64,000 bases of DNA, taken from contig JAUIFE010000021.1 in assembly GCA_030429565.1 (NCBI GenBank), positions 62,001 through 126,000 on the forward strand, given 5' to 3'. The translations under genes and the position numbers were made by a program. Under the pieces are notes generated by a model. The model saw nothing but the letters and a program-made list of their open reading frames with translations. It ran no database searches and had not been told where the DNA came from. The stretch comes from Holophagae bacterium (lineage in GTDB: Bacteria; Acidobacteriota; Holophagae; Acanthopleuribacterales; Acanthopleuribacteraceae). This document shows, piece after piece, positions 1 to 8,621 of the stretch; position 1 is the stretch's first letter; each line of letters opens with the position of its first letter.

Positions 1-42
1 ACGGAGTTCCACCGCGTTTTGCTAAGTAGGTTCGTTTGGGTT

Positions 43-1428
43 TTAGGCCTTTGCGAGTTTATCGCGGGCATCACGTGCCGCGTTGCGCACGATTTCGTTG
101 AGTGCGGGGTGAATAAAGGTGGTGGCCAAGAGGTCGTCGAGTGTGCCCTTCATTTGCATCAGTGTGATCACCTGGTGAATCAACACCGAAGCCTCGTGGC
201 CGATGATGTGGCAGCCGATGATTTTGCGATCGCGGCGGTCGACCAGGATTTTGACAAAACCTTCTTCCGAGCGCAGGGCCATGCCCATGGCACTCGCGCT
301 GTAGTTGCGGAAGCCGACGATGTAATCGGCACCTTGTGCCTTGGCTTCTTCTTCCGTCAAGCCCACGCCCGCGACCTGTGGTGATGTAAACACCGCATGC
401 GGCATGGCGCCGTAATCAATCGGTCGGTTGTGTGGGTTGGCGACCGTGGTCTCAAAAAGGTATTCGCCTTCGACGTTGACCGAGTGACGGAACATGTAGT
501 TGCCGACCACATCGCCGAGCGCCCAGGTGTTGGGGGCGGAGGTGCGCAGGTGATCGTCGACGGTGATGTACCCGGCTGCATCGGTTTTGACACCGGCGGC
601 CGCAAGATTGAGACGGTCGCTGTTGGGAACGACCCCGGCGGCAATCAGCAGGGCGTCGGCTTCAATCGTCTGATGTTTGCCGTCACCGTTGACCACGCTA
701 ATCGTATACACCCCGTTTTCATAAGAAACTTGGTCGATGTTGCTGTGTAGGTGGACCCGTGCGTGTCGCTGAAATGCTTTTTCAAAAGCCTCACGAACTT
801 GGCCGTCTTCGGCGCGAATCATGGTTGACCGTACGATTAAATCGACATCGGAACCCAGCGCGCTGAAGTAAAAGGCCAGTTCGGTCGCGATGTAGCCGCC
901 GCCGAGAACGACCAGCCGTTTAGGCTGTTTTTCTAGGCGCAATGCTTCGGTGCTGGTGAGAAAGGGTACCTTGTCGAGGCCTTTAATGTTGGGAATGCGC
1001 GGGCGTGACCCGGTCGCAATGTAAACTTTGTCGGCAGTGAGGGTCACGCCGCGTACCGTGACTTGGCGTTCGCCGGTAAAGACCGCTTCGCCGTGGTAGT
1101 AATCGAGGTTGTCGTTGCGTCGGTAGGCAGGCAGGATGCTGTCTGATTCTTCGTCAATCGTCTGGCTGACCCGTTGCACCAGTGCTTGGAAATCGACCTC
1201 AAATCCGGCTGGGACCAAGTTGTAGCGGTCGGCTGTGCGGATTTGCTCGGCGACCTCGGCCGCATGAATCAACATTTTTGAAGGGATACAGCCGCGATTA
1301 AGGCAAGTTCCGCCAAGGCGGTCCTTTTCTATAATTGCTGCTTTGAGGCCGAGACGGCTGGCGGGCGTCGAAATTTTGGTGCCGCCGCCTGAACCAATCA
1401 CCAACACATCGTAGTGACGAGGGTGCAT
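43..1428 (-). CDS. FAD-dependent pyridine nucleotide-disulfide oxidoreductase (dihydrolipoamide dehydrogenase/mycothione reductase-like)
   Basis: A 461-residue class I flavoprotein disulfide reductase. Seen: an N-terminal FAD-binding strand (VLVIGSGGGT), the redox-active pair C42/C47 in GGTCLNRGCIPS, a second NAD(P)-binding motif (VVLGGGYIATE), the ATGSRPR and ALGDVVG motifs, and a C-terminal HPALNEIVRNA segment carrying the His-Glu dyad. Length matches the family. The ATG at 1428 is chosen because AGGAG lies at 1436-1440; the frame stays open 20 codons further upstream without a comparable ribosome site. It could be the E3/L-protein for lipoyl complexes (gcvT and gcvH lie about 5 kb away) or a low-molecular-weight thiol disulfide reductase. 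The family is certain; the substrate is inferred and not settled. Confidence 0.85.
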   Translation of the reverse strand: MHPRHYDVLVIGSGGGTKISTPASRLGLKAAIIEKDRLGGTCLNRGCIPSKMLIHAAEVAEQIRTADRYNLVPAGFEVDFQALVQRVSQTIDEESDSILPAYRRNDNLDYYHGEAVFTGERQVTVRGVTLTADKVYIATGSRPRIPNIKGLDKVPFLTSTEALRLEKQPKRLVVLGGGYIATELAFYFSALGSDVDLIVRSTMIRAEDGQVREAFEKAFQRHARVHLHSNIDQVSYENGVYTISVVNGDGKHQTIEADALLIAAGVVPNSDRLNLAAAGVKTDAAGYITVDDHLRTSAPNTWALGDVVGNYMFRHSVNVEGEYLFETTVANPHNRPIDYGAMPHAVFTSPQVAGVGLTEEEAKAQGADYIVGFRNYSASAMGMALRSEEGFVKILVDRRDRKIIGCHIIGHEASVLIHQVITLMQMKGTLDDLLATTFIHPALNEIVRNAARDARDKLAKA

Positions 1429-1582
1429 CGCGTAACTCCTTGGTGCCTCTTTTTGATGAGGCGTGTTTGTTAACCAGAGCAACGGCACGCGGGGCCGGCT
1501 TATTCCCGTCCGTGGCCGCGAAGGTTGGGCGCCTGCTGCAACGCGGCGCCCCTGTTCAAGTCATTCTTGAAGCATAACGAAA

Positions 1583-1607
1583 AAAAAGCGGCATTGCGCC
1601 GCTTTTT
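1583..1607 (-). terminator. Rho-independent terminator of the HU gene
   Basis: Perfect stem AAAAAGCGGC / GCCGCTTTTT with loop ATTGC. Read on the minus strand it ends in a run of seven T. It lies about 60 bases after the HU stop codon and before the reductase gene, so the two are separate transcription units. Confidence 0.85.
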
Positions 1608-1668
1608 CATCCGGGAGGTTTCCCGTTTGCGAGGTACAAAGGACCTCACTGAGTTACTAAACTCGGGG

Positions 1669-1944
1669 TTATGCTTCCACCGCGTCGAGCAGGTTTTTAC
1701 CTGGTCTGAACTTGGGTACCTTCTTCTCGGGAATCGTAATTGCCTCGTTGGTGCGAGGGTTGCGGCCTGTACGCGCGGCGCGATTGGCAACTGAAAAGGT
1801 CCCGAAGTTGACCAAAGTAACTTTGTCGCCGTCTTTCAGCGCACCAACGACTGCGTCTAACATGGCGTCGAGCGCCTTGGTAGCTTGCGCTTTAGAAATA
1901 TCGGCTTCGTTTGCCATCACACTAACGAGATCGGCTTTATTCAT
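1669..1944 (-). CDS. hup: HU family DNA-binding protein
   Basis: A 91-residue histone-like nucleoid protein. Seen: MNKADLVSVMANEA with the N-terminal helix pair, the VTLVNFGTFSV core and the beta-arm sequence AARTGRNPRTNEAITIPEKK, ending in a FRPGKNLLDAV helix. It should act as a dimer that bends and compacts DNA. The ATG at 1944 is chosen because a GGGGAGGAA ribosome site sits just upstream, although the frame is open for 19 more codons. It is followed by its own terminator. HU and IHF cannot be told apart with complete certainty, but the arm sequence is HU-like. Confidence 0.93.
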   Translation of the reverse strand: MNKADLVSVMANEADISKAQATKALDAMLDAVVGALKDGDKVTLVNFGTFSVANRAARTGRNPRTNEAITIPEKKVPKFRPGKNLLDAVEA

Positions 1945-2378
1945 TTCGAATTCCTCCCCTAAGCATTTAAAGCACGGAATCTTAACATGGAGATCTTTCA
2001 TTTACCCGGCATTCCCGGGGGCCAGAACCGTTGTCGGCGTTGGTCCCAGGGCGTCGAGAACATGACGAAGGTTACTTTTAACAGCCGCTATCCCTACGGT
2101 CAAGCGGATTCTTGGCAAATCGTGCCGAATGGCATCAAACGCGAGGGATATGACAAAAAATCGTCGGAAATTCGCCTGGCTCGCGCGAAAAGCGTGTGGG
2201 GCGCAAGGATTTTGTTGCCTGGCAGACCCTTTTTAAAAACCTTTGCCGCGTCTTGGCGAAAACCCGTCCGCTTGTCGCCTTTTTCCTTTATTTTCTCCCC
2301 TCGGCTTGACCGATTCCGAGCCTGTCCTTTATATATGGGTCGGGTCGACGCCCTCGCGGCCGCCCGAAGGATGGAATT
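1945..2378. other. Intergenic region between divergent hup and miaE
   Basis: About 430 bases separating divergent genes. It should hold both promoters. I could not single out a convincing -35/-10 pair or any RNA motif. Open frames here lack ribosome sites and protein-like composition. Confidence 0.5.
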
Positions 2379-2990
2379 TTGAAGCCGAACATTCCCGAAC
2401 TTGAAGACTTTTTGTGGTGCGCCACCCCCCAGGCCTGGCTGGATGCTGCCTTGCAACAGCAAGAACTGATGTTGATCGATCATGCCAATTGCGAGAAAAA
2501 GGCCGCTTCTACCGCCCTTAATCTCATGTTTCGCTACATCGATCGCCCCGAATTACTGACCAAAATGTCGCGGCTGGCGCGCGAGGAGCTGCGTCATTTC
2601 GAACAAGTTCTGGCTATCATGAAGCAGCGCAACATTACCTACCGTCACGTGACCGCTTCTCGTTACGCCGAGGGCTTGCGTACGCACATGCGCAAGCAAG
2701 AGCCAGACAAATTGATCGACGTTTTAATTGTCGGCGCCATTATTGAGGCCCGCTCTTGTGAGCGTTTCAGTGCTGTTGCACCGCTGCTTGACGAAACCTT
2801 GTCCAAGTTCTACGAGTCGCTTTTAAAGTCGGAGCGGCGACATTTTGCCGACTACCTCAAGTTGGCATACCAATATGCCGGCGAAGATATTTCCGCGAGG
2901 GTCGACTTCTTTTTAGAAAAGGAGCGCGACTTGGTGCTTGGTCCTGATTCCGGTTTTCGTTTTCACAGCGGGGTGCCTGTTTCGGCATAA
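2379..2990 (+). CDS. miaE: tRNA 2-methylthio-N6-isopentenyl adenosine(37) hydroxylase MiaE
   Basis: A 203-residue non-haem diiron monooxygenase that hydroxylates the isopentenyl group of ms2i6A37 in tRNA, needing O2. Seen: a ferritin-like four-helix body with carboxylate/histidine ligands spaced as in MiaE (E69/E70 and H73 in EELRHFE, E123 in IIEARSCERF, E152 and H155 in SERRHF). The start is a TTG at 2379: AAGG at 2367-2370 is correctly spaced, and the nearby ATG at 2371 runs into a stop after three codons. It is monocistronic. MiaE is best known from Gammaproteobacteria, so its presence here suggests an aerobic life style. Confidence 0.9.
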   Translation: MKPNIPELEDFLWCATPQAWLDAALQQQELMLIDHANCEKKAASTALNLMFRYIDRPELLTKMSRLAREELRHFEQVLAIMKQRNITYRHVTASRYAEGLRTHMRKQEPDKLIDVLIVGAIIEARSCERFSAVAPLLDETLSKFYESLLKSERRHFADYLKLAYQYAGEDISARVDFFLEKERDLVLGPDSGFRFHSGVPVSA

Positions 2991-3015
2991 TCCCGCCCGC
3001 CGCGATATGCCGGGT

Positions 3016-3037
3016 GACGGGCGTTTACGGGCCCGTC
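3016..3037 (+). terminator. Hairpin after miaE, possible weak terminator
   Basis: Stem GACGGGC / GCCCGTC with an 8-base loop, 26 bases after the miaE stop. There is no clear T-run behind it, so its role as a terminator is only suggested by position. Confidence 0.35.
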
Positions 3038-3208
3038 GCTGTTTAGCGAAGTATGAATTGCTGGGTCTTTTTAGGCCGGAGCCACCTCGTGTTTTGGGCG
3101 AAATCGCCGCGCGGTTTCGCCTTTTTCAAGCTGCCGCAGCCATCCCGCTTCATTCTGTTTGCGCAAAAGATGCCCGCTTTGGTGGCCACTCACCGCTGTG
3201 GACCGCTA

Positions 3209-3240
3209 AAACAAAAACGGCCGCCAAAATGGCGACCGTT
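3209..3240 (-). terminator. Terminator of the aldehyde dehydrogenase gene
   Basis: Stem AACGG-C-CGCCA / TGGCG-A-CCGTT with one mismatch and a short A-rich loop. On the minus strand it is followed by TTTTTGTTTT. It lies about 50 bases after the dehydrogenase stop codon. Confidence 0.75.
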
Positions 3241-3288
3241 GTTGCATGAAAGCACGAAGCGGCCGCCGCGGGGACGGCCGTCGATCGT

Positions 3289-4800
3289 TTAAATTTCGAA
3301 CTTAATGCCCTGAGCGAGCGGCAGTTCGCTTGAGTAGTTGATGGTGTTGGTCTGACGACGCATGAACACTTTCCATGAATCGGAGCCGGACTCGCGGCCG
3401 CCGCCGGTTTCCTTTTCTCCGCCGAAAGCGCCGCCGATTTCCGCACCGGACGTGCCGATGTTGACGTTGGCGATACCGCAATCAGAGCCGACATGGCTGA
3501 GGAAGGTTTCGCCTTCGCGCAATTCGGAGGTGAAGATAGCGGAAGACAAGCCTTGGGGGACGCCGTTTTGGTAGCCGATGGCTTCGTCCAGGTCGGAATA
3601 CGGAATGACGTACAGAATTGGTGCAAAGGTTTCGTTCTGAACGATTTCAAACTCATTTTTGGCCTTGGCGATGGCGGGCGTCACGTAGAAGCCGGGGCGG
3701 TCGAGGCGTTCGCCGCCGCACAGAACTTCGCCGCCTTCAGCGCGGACTTTCTCGAGGGCGGCTTGCATTTGGCTGACCGCGTCTTCGTCGATCAACGGGC
3801 CCATCAAGGTGTCGCCGTCGAGCGGATCGCCGATGCGAACTTGGCCATAGGCGTTCACCAGTTTTTCAACCACTTGGTCAACCAAGCTCTCGTGGCAGAT
3901 CAAGCGACGGGTGGTGGTGCAGCGCTGGCCGGCCGTGCCGACGGCGCCGAACACGATGCCGGGGATGGCCATGTTGAGGTCGGCGGAAGGGGTCAGGATA
4001 ATGGCGTTGTTGCCGCCCAATTCGAGGATGGTGCGGCCCAAACGCGCGGCGACTTTGGCACCGACGATTTTACCCATGCGCACGGAGCCGGTTGCGGAAA
4101 CCAGCGGAATGCGGTGGTCGTTAACCAGGGTTTCACCGATAACGGCGTCTTCGCCGGTGGCCAAGCTGAAGAGGCCGGGGAAGCCGTGTTTGGCAAGAAC
4201 CGGAGCAAACAGGTTTTGCATGGCAACTGCAACCAGGGGCGTTTTCAAGGACGGTTTCCAGAGCACGCTGTCGCCGCAAACGGCGGCAACCATGGCGTTC
4301 CAGCCCCAAACGGCGGCAGGGAAGTTAAACGCGGTAATGACACCGACGATGCCCAGTGGATGGTATTGGTCGTACATGCGGTGACCGGGGCGTTCAGAGT
4401 GCATGGTGAAGCCGTAAAGTTGGCGCGAGAGGCCGACGGCAAAATCGATGATGTCGATGATTTCCTGGACTTCACCCAGACCTTCTTGGTGAATCTTACC
4501 CATTTCGAGGGTGACCAAGCGGCCGAGGTCGTCCTTGTGGGCGCGCAATACTTCGCCCAGTTCACGCACGACTTGACCGCGAATGGGAGCGGGCACCGTG
4601 CGCCACTTCTTGAAGCTCTCTTGGGCGGCGGCAATGACTTCTTCGTACTCTTCTTTGGTGGCGAGGGTCACTTTGGCAATGGCTTCGCCGTTGGCAGGGC
4701 TGTAGCTGGTGACTTCGCCGCCTTTGCCAGGCAGCCACTTGTCGGAGAAAACCCCGCTGTTCACTTCTTTAATTCCAAGACGTTGTAAAAAATCGTGCAT
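3289..4800 (-). CDS. ALDH7-type aldehyde dehydrogenase (alpha-aminoadipic semialdehyde dehydrogenase-like)
   Basis: A 503-residue NAD(P)+-dependent aldehyde dehydrogenase of the antiquitin/ALDH7 branch. Seen: the Rossmann segment GVITAFNFPAAVWGWN with WKPS, the catalytic glutamate in LELGGNNAI, the catalytic cysteine in GTAGQRCTTTRR, and the C-terminal GGEKETGGGRESGSDSW block that is characteristic of ALDH7. Family members oxidise alpha-aminoadipic semialdehyde in lysine breakdown or betaine aldehyde; no neighbour here points to one substrate. The ATG at 4800 is preferred because GAGG precedes it by six bases; the frame is open 96 codons upstream but that extension is low-complexity and unlike any dehydrogenase. 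Confidence 0.9.
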   Translation of the reverse strand: MHDFLQRLGIKEVNSGVFSDKWLPGKGGEVTSYSPANGEAIAKVTLATKEEYEEVIAAAQESFKKWRTVPAPIRGQVVRELGEVLRAHKDDLGRLVTLEMGKIHQEGLGEVQEIIDIIDFAVGLSRQLYGFTMHSERPGHRMYDQYHPLGIVGVITAFNFPAAVWGWNAMVAAVCGDSVLWKPSLKTPLVAVAMQNLFAPVLAKHGFPGLFSLATGEDAVIGETLVNDHRIPLVSATGSVRMGKIVGAKVAARLGRTILELGGNNAIILTPSADLNMAIPGIVFGAVGTAGQRCTTTRRLICHESLVDQVVEKLVNAYGQVRIGDPLDGDTLMGPLIDEDAVSQMQAALEKVRAEGGEVLCGGERLDRPGFYVTPAIAKAKNEFEIVQNETFAPILYVIPYSDLDEAIGYQNGVPQGLSSAIFTSELREGETFLSHVGSDCGIANVNIGTSGAEIGGAFGGEKETGGGRESGSDSWKVFMRRQTNTINYSSELPLAQGIKFEI

Positions 4801-5648
4801 TCGGTACCTCAATTTGTGCAATTTGGACCCAAGACTGGTCGGCGAGAACCCGCCCGCCGTGCCCGACAATGGTCGCAAGGGTGCGGTGATCGGTGGAAAC
4901 GATCCGCCGCGGTCGGGCATAACAACACCACAAGAAGCCGAAATTCCGTCGGTCACGCGCGCGGCGAAGCAGGGCGTGCCGGTTTGTCGGCGCGCCGCCA
5001 AAAGAAACCATCGGCGGCGGGGTGTTTTAAAAAAATCTTCCTGAAGGGTGTGGCGACCCAACAACGTGGTCGCCAAACTCTCCATCATAACAAATCCCGC
5101 ATGAAAGCAAAGGCTTTCACCCGAAAAGCGCGATAGGAGAGGCTGATTTTAGCCAAAGAGCTGGGGCAAAATAGTTTGACAAAGCGCATGAGGAGAGGCG
5201 GACGGTCGGGGACGGGTTGCAAGCCGTTGCGACCCAACGTCTTGATTAAAATCATGGTGATGGGTCCTGTGCCTGTTGATTTCACCCAAGCCCGGGGTCG
5301 CCCCTGAGCCGGAAGCGTCGATGGGGCGCTGAAGCACGATGAATTCTATTTTTCGGTTGGCTTTAGTCAGGCGAATTGATTTAATGCGCTTGGACCGGGG
5401 GCTGTTTGACGGCCCGGTCGCTCGGGTTTGAGATTCATTTCCGTCGAGGAACAACCACACTGGTTTGGGATTCGGAGCGAACAGGGGAGATCGCGGCATA
5501 CGGGAATCGAGTTTCCACGCAACATCGCATCAATCTTGACAGGAACAGAGCCAAACCGGCGGTCGCGCGGATTGAGGCATCGTCCCCAAGCCGCAACGAG
5601 ACGCCGTGGCGGGCAACTGTTCACCCAAGCTGGGAGGGTTACAGAGTT
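4801..5648. other. Long divergent intergenic region upstream of gcvT
   Basis: About 850 bases between the minus-strand dehydrogenase and plus-strand gcvT. A TTGACA at 5536-5541 has no matching -10. I looked for a glycine riboswitch, expected before gcvT in many bacteria, and did not see its conserved core. Open frames here look non-coding. Confidence 0.4.
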
Positions 5649-6758
5649 ATGGCCGAAGCCGAACAAGCGCTCAAAAAAACCCCGCTCGCTGAGGAACATC
5701 AGCGATTGGGTGGGAAAATGGTCCCTTTTGGGGGCTGGACCATGCCGGTTCAGTACTCAGGTCTGGTAGACGAGCACACCACGGTTCGCACAGGGGCCGG
5801 ATTGTTCGACGTATCGCACATGGGTGAGGTACGCATCAAGGGTGAGGACGCATTGGCCTTCACCAACTACTTAACCGTGAACAACGTGACCAAGTTAGAA
5901 GACGGTCAGGCGCATTACACCGCCTTCTGTACACCCGAAGGCACCGTGGTCGACGATTTACTCGTCTATCGCGAGGCTGCCGACGATTTTCTGTTGGTCA
6001 TCAACGCTGCCAACATCGACAAAGACCTCGCGTGGATTCGTCGTCACCAAGGTGAATACCGCGTGACCGTGACCAACGAAAGCGACGAAACCGCGCAAAT
6101 TGCGATTCAAGGCCCCTTGGCACAAGCCATTCTGCAGCGCGTCTGTGATGTGGATCTCGGCAGCATCAAATACTACTGGTTCCAACGTGGCAAAGTCGGC
6201 GCTTACGACGCGCTCATTTCGCGCACCGGTTACACGGGTGAAGACGGTTTTGAATGTTATTGTGCCGCTGCCGATGCCGCCGCTGTCTGGCGTTTGCTAT
6301 TGGAAACCGGTGCCGAGGACGGCATTAAACCCGCCGGCTTGGGGGCGCGTGACAGCTTGCGTCTCGAAGCACGCATGCACCTCTACGGCAACGACATGGA
6401 CGAGACCACGACCGTGCTGGAAGCGGGTTTGGGTTGGATCGTTAAATTGAAAAATACCGATGATTTCATCGGGAAAGCGGCCATTGCGGCCCAGAAGAAA
6501 GCCGGGGTAACCCGCAAATTAATCGGTTTCCGCTTGTTGGGGAAAGGCATTGCCCGGCCTGACTATGCGGTGGTTGATCAGGGTGAACCGGTTGGTCGCG
6601 TAACCAGCGGCACCCAAGGGCCGACCCTCAAGCAAAGCATCGGCATGGCCTATGTGCCCGAGCATCTCGCGGCACCAGGTAGTACGATTCAAATTCAGAT
6701 TCGCAACAAATTGGTCGATGCAGAAGTGGTAAAAGGGCCTTTTTACAAGCGCGCCTGA
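5649..6758 (+). CDS. gcvT: Glycine cleavage system T protein (aminomethyltransferase)
   Basis: A 369-residue T protein that transfers the methylene unit from the aminomethyl-lipoyl H protein to tetrahydrofolate and releases ammonia. Seen: LGGKMVPFGGWTMPVQYSG, GLFDVSHMGEVRIKG, the folate-domain segment SRTGYTGEDGFE, the Arg-containing LGARDSLRLEARMHLYGND, and the C-terminal barrel segment GRVTSGTQGPTLKQSIGMAYV. The ATG at 5649 follows GGGAGG at 5632-5637; an open frame upstream of it does not match the family. It forms a pair with gcvH 28 bases downstream. No gcvP lies in the window, so the P protein must be encoded elsewhere. Confidence 0.96.
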   Translation: MAEAEQALKKTPLAEEHQRLGGKMVPFGGWTMPVQYSGLVDEHTTVRTGAGLFDVSHMGEVRIKGEDALAFTNYLTVNNVTKLEDGQAHYTAFCTPEGTVVDDLLVYREAADDFLLVINAANIDKDLAWIRRHQGEYRVTVTNESDETAQIAIQGPLAQAILQRVCDVDLGSIKYYWFQRGKVGAYDALISRTGYTGEDGFECYCAAADAAAVWRLLLETGAEDGIKPAGLGARDSLRLEARMHLYGNDMDETTTVLEAGLGWIVKLKNTDDFIGKAAIAAQKKAGVTRKLIGFRLLGKGIARPDYAVVDQGEPVGRVTSGTQGPTLKQSIGMAYVPEHLAAPGSTIQIQIRNKLVDAEVVKGPFYKRA

Positions 6759-6786
6759 TCAGGGCTATTCCTTACGGAGGATGGAG

Positions 6787-7170
6787 ATGTATTCAGAAAA
6801 ACACCTTTTTTCTAAGGAACACGAGTGGATTGAAGTAGACGGCGACACCGCTTTGATCGGCATTACCGATCACGCGCAACAGCAGTTGGGTGACATCGTT
6901 TACGTTGATCTGCCCGAGTTGGATGCCGAGTACACCGCCGGAGATGAATTCGGTAGTGTGGAATCGGTAAAAGCGGTCGCGGAAGTGTTTATGCCGGTCG
7001 ACGGTGAAATTCTCGCGGTGAACGAACACCTTGAGGAATCACCCGAAACGGTCAACCAAGACCCTCATGCCGCCGGCTGGTTGATTAAGGTCAAGTTGTC
7101 TAACCCCGCTCAGTTAGAGGGTTTGATGGACCACAACGCCTACGCTGAGTTCGTCGCCCAAGAATCTTAA
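6787..7170 (+). CDS. gcvH: Glycine cleavage system H protein
   Basis: A 127-residue lipoyl carrier that shuttles the aminomethyl group between the P, T and L proteins. Seen: the KEHEWIEVDGD start, the lipoylation lysine K62 in SVESVKAVAEVFMPV, and the NQDPHAAGWLIKVK tail. Two in-frame ATGs exist at 6781 and 6787. The ribosome site CGGAGG ends right against the first, so the second, six bases further on, is the likely start. It is co-transcribed with gcvT and closed by a hairpin terminator. Confidence 0.96.
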   Translation: MYSEKHLFSKEHEWIEVDGDTALIGITDHAQQQLGDIVYVDLPELDAEYTAGDEFGSVESVKAVAEVFMPVDGEILAVNEHLEESPETVNQDPHAAGWLIKVKLSNPAQLEGLMDHNAYAEFVAQES

Positions 7171-7228
7171 GCTCGATGGCTCGCAAGCGGTTCGCACCAG
7201 TGAGCCGCTTGACGGGTTGGGTTAAACC

Positions 7229-7268
7229 GGCCGGCGTCGTTCCACGACGTGCGGCCTCTTTGCGTTTT
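7229..7268 (+). terminator. Terminator of gcvTH
   Basis: Long stem GGCCG-G-CGTCGT / ACGACG-TG-CGGCC with a three-base loop and small bulge, followed by the T-rich TCTTTGCGTTTT. A second nine-pair hairpin (7185-7210) precedes it without a T-run. Confidence 0.7.
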
Positions 7269-7311
7269 GGGAAAAGCGGGTGGCGTAACCTTTGCTCTTT
7301 TTTTGCGAATT

Positions 7312-7341
7312 TTGCTTCTTGACCTCATTTCGTTTTAGAAT
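7312..7341 (+). promoter_or_regulatory. Possible sigma-70 promoter of the ECF sigma operon
   Basis: TTGCTT, 18-base spacer, TAGAAT, about 160 bases before the sigma gene. A TTGACC at 7319-7324 is only 11 bases from the same -10 and was not used. Suggestive only. Confidence 0.3.
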
Positions 7342-7502
7342 GCTGAGGTCCCCCGCTTGAACCTGTACCCAGCCTCGTGGCTTTCCGCGTTGGTCCGGTT
7401 GAAACTCATCGCCGCGACCTTACGTTGGTAAAGGGTACCCCTACTGCGGAACGGCGCGTGCATCCGTTCTCTTCGCAGTCAACGTCACTGATGTAGGTCA
7501 CT

Positions 7503-8102
7503 ATGGACGAATCCTCACTGACAGATGAGGCCCTGGTCGAAAAAATTAAGCAAGGCAACATAGATTTATTCGAAGAGATCGTTGCCAGGTATCAGCGCAA
7601 GTTGGTCAACTACATTTACCGCATGATCAGCGATTACGATTCCGCCATGGAATTGTGCCAAGAGGTGTTTATCAAGGTGTTTAACTCGTTGGATAAATAC
7701 AATCCCGAGTACAAATTCACCACCTGGATTCACCGCATTTCCTCCAACGCCACCATCGATTGGATGCGCAAAAAGAAGCTCGATACCTACTCCATCGAAG
7801 GCAACGACGACGACTCGCCCGGTTTGCGGGCGCAACTTGAAGCCAAGGTGCTCAGCCCTTTGCAGGATCTTGAAATGAGCCAGCTACAAGGGCGCATTGA
7901 GCAGGCCATCGGCGAGTTGCCGTTTATTTACCGCCAATTAATCATTCTTCGCCACCTCAACGAACTGAGTTACGACGAAATCGCTACCGCGGTCGACCTG
8001 CCGTTGGGAACCGTGAAAAACCGAATTTTTCGTGGTCGTGAGATCTTGAAAAGCAAGTTGGCCGAGGACATGTCCCGTCAAGGAGGTTCCAAACGTGGTT
8101 GA
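7503..8102 (+). CDS. RNA polymerase sigma factor, ECF (RpoE-like) group
   Basis: A 199-residue extracytoplasmic-function sigma factor. Seen: region 2 (FEEIVARYQRKLVNYIYRMI, then CQEVFIKVFNSLDKYNP, FTTWIHRISSNATIDWMRKKK) and a region 4 helix-turn-helix (YRQLIILRHLNELSYDEIATAVDLPLGTVKNRIFRGREIL). Region 1 is absent, as expected for this group. The next gene overlaps it by eight bases and encodes a small membrane protein placed where an anti-sigma factor usually sits, so the pair is probably a membrane-signal-controlled transcription switch. The target regulon is unknown; the bactofilin-like gene downstream may belong to it. Confidence 0.92.
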   Translation: MDESSLTDEALVEKIKQGNIDLFEEIVARYQRKLVNYIYRMISDYDSAMELCQEVFIKVFNSLDKYNPEYKFTTWIHRISSNATIDWMRKKKLDTYSIEGNDDDSPGLRAQLEAKVLSPLQDLEMSQLQGRIEQAIGELPFIYRQLIILRHLNELSYDEIATAVDLPLGTVKNRIFRGREILKSKLAEDMSRQGGSKRG

Positions 8103-8613
8103 TTCCCGCTCAATGGAGCCGCACGAACATCCCGTCGATCCCATGGCGTCACCGAATGACGGCGACGATATTGAGATCCCCGAGGATCCCGATTTTGAGC
8201 AAGCCCTGAAGGGTTTGCCGGAAATCAAAGTGCCGCAGTCCTTTTTGCCGAGTGTGATGTTTCAGGTTTACGAGAAACACGCTCGCGAAAAGATCGTCCT
8301 GTGGCAAGTCGTTTTAATTGCCCTTCTTTTGCTGGGGGGTGCTTGCGCCTTTTTGGCCTTGGATGTGGCGGCGTTGATGGAAAGTACCGGCGAGCCGTCG
8401 CTTGCTCAGGCTTTTAACAACAAAGTTGAAGCCGTGTTGAATAATTTCGATCAGGTCATTGCCGCCTTTGGCACCTTGGTATCGATCTCCTGGTCGCTCG
8501 CCAAGGGCACAGCCGCCCATTTCGTGACCCAAACCCCGCCGCTCGTGATGGCGGTTTTGGCGGCCGCCTTGGTCGCGCTTGTGTTTGGTGTTCGTCGGTT
8601 TTTGGATCGTTGA
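8095..8613 (+). CDS. Predicted membrane protein, probable anti-sigma factor
   Basis: 172 residues with a GTG start at 8095, well supported by AAGGAGG at 8080-8086 and overlapping the sigma gene. Seen: an acidic N-terminal cytoplasmic part (about 1-65) containing FEQALKGLPEIKVPQSFLPSV, a first membrane segment near 70-90 (VVLIALLLLGGACAFLALDV) and a second near 148-166 (MAVLAAALVALVFGV). No zinc-binding HxxxCxxC motif of the ZAS anti-sigma fold is present. The function is inferred from translational coupling to an ECF sigma factor, not from homology that I recognise. Confidence 0.6.
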   Translation: MVDSRSMEPHEHPVDPMASPNDGDDIEIPEDPDFEQALKGLPEIKVPQSFLPSVMFQVYEKHAREKIVLWQVVLIALLLLGGACAFLALDVAALMESTGEPSLAQAFNNKVEAVLNNFDQVIAAFGTLVSISWSLAKGTAAHFVTQTPPLVMAVLAAALVALVFGVRRFLDR

Positions 8614-8621
8614 GGTATGCA

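Noticed and set aside
3493..4788. A 431-codon plus-strand open frame opposite the aldehyde dehydrogenase
   Set aside because: It is the antisense shadow of a gene with all ALDH7 motifs; its translation is low-complexity, rich in Gly, Ala and Asp, and has no ribosome site.
4801..5648. Glycine or cobalamin riboswitch before gcvT
   Set aside because: The conserved core sequences of these aptamers were looked for by eye and not found.
7319..7341. TTGACC and TAGAAT as a promoter pair
   Set aside because: The spacer is only 11 bases; a TTGCTT 18 bases from the same -10 is a better partner.
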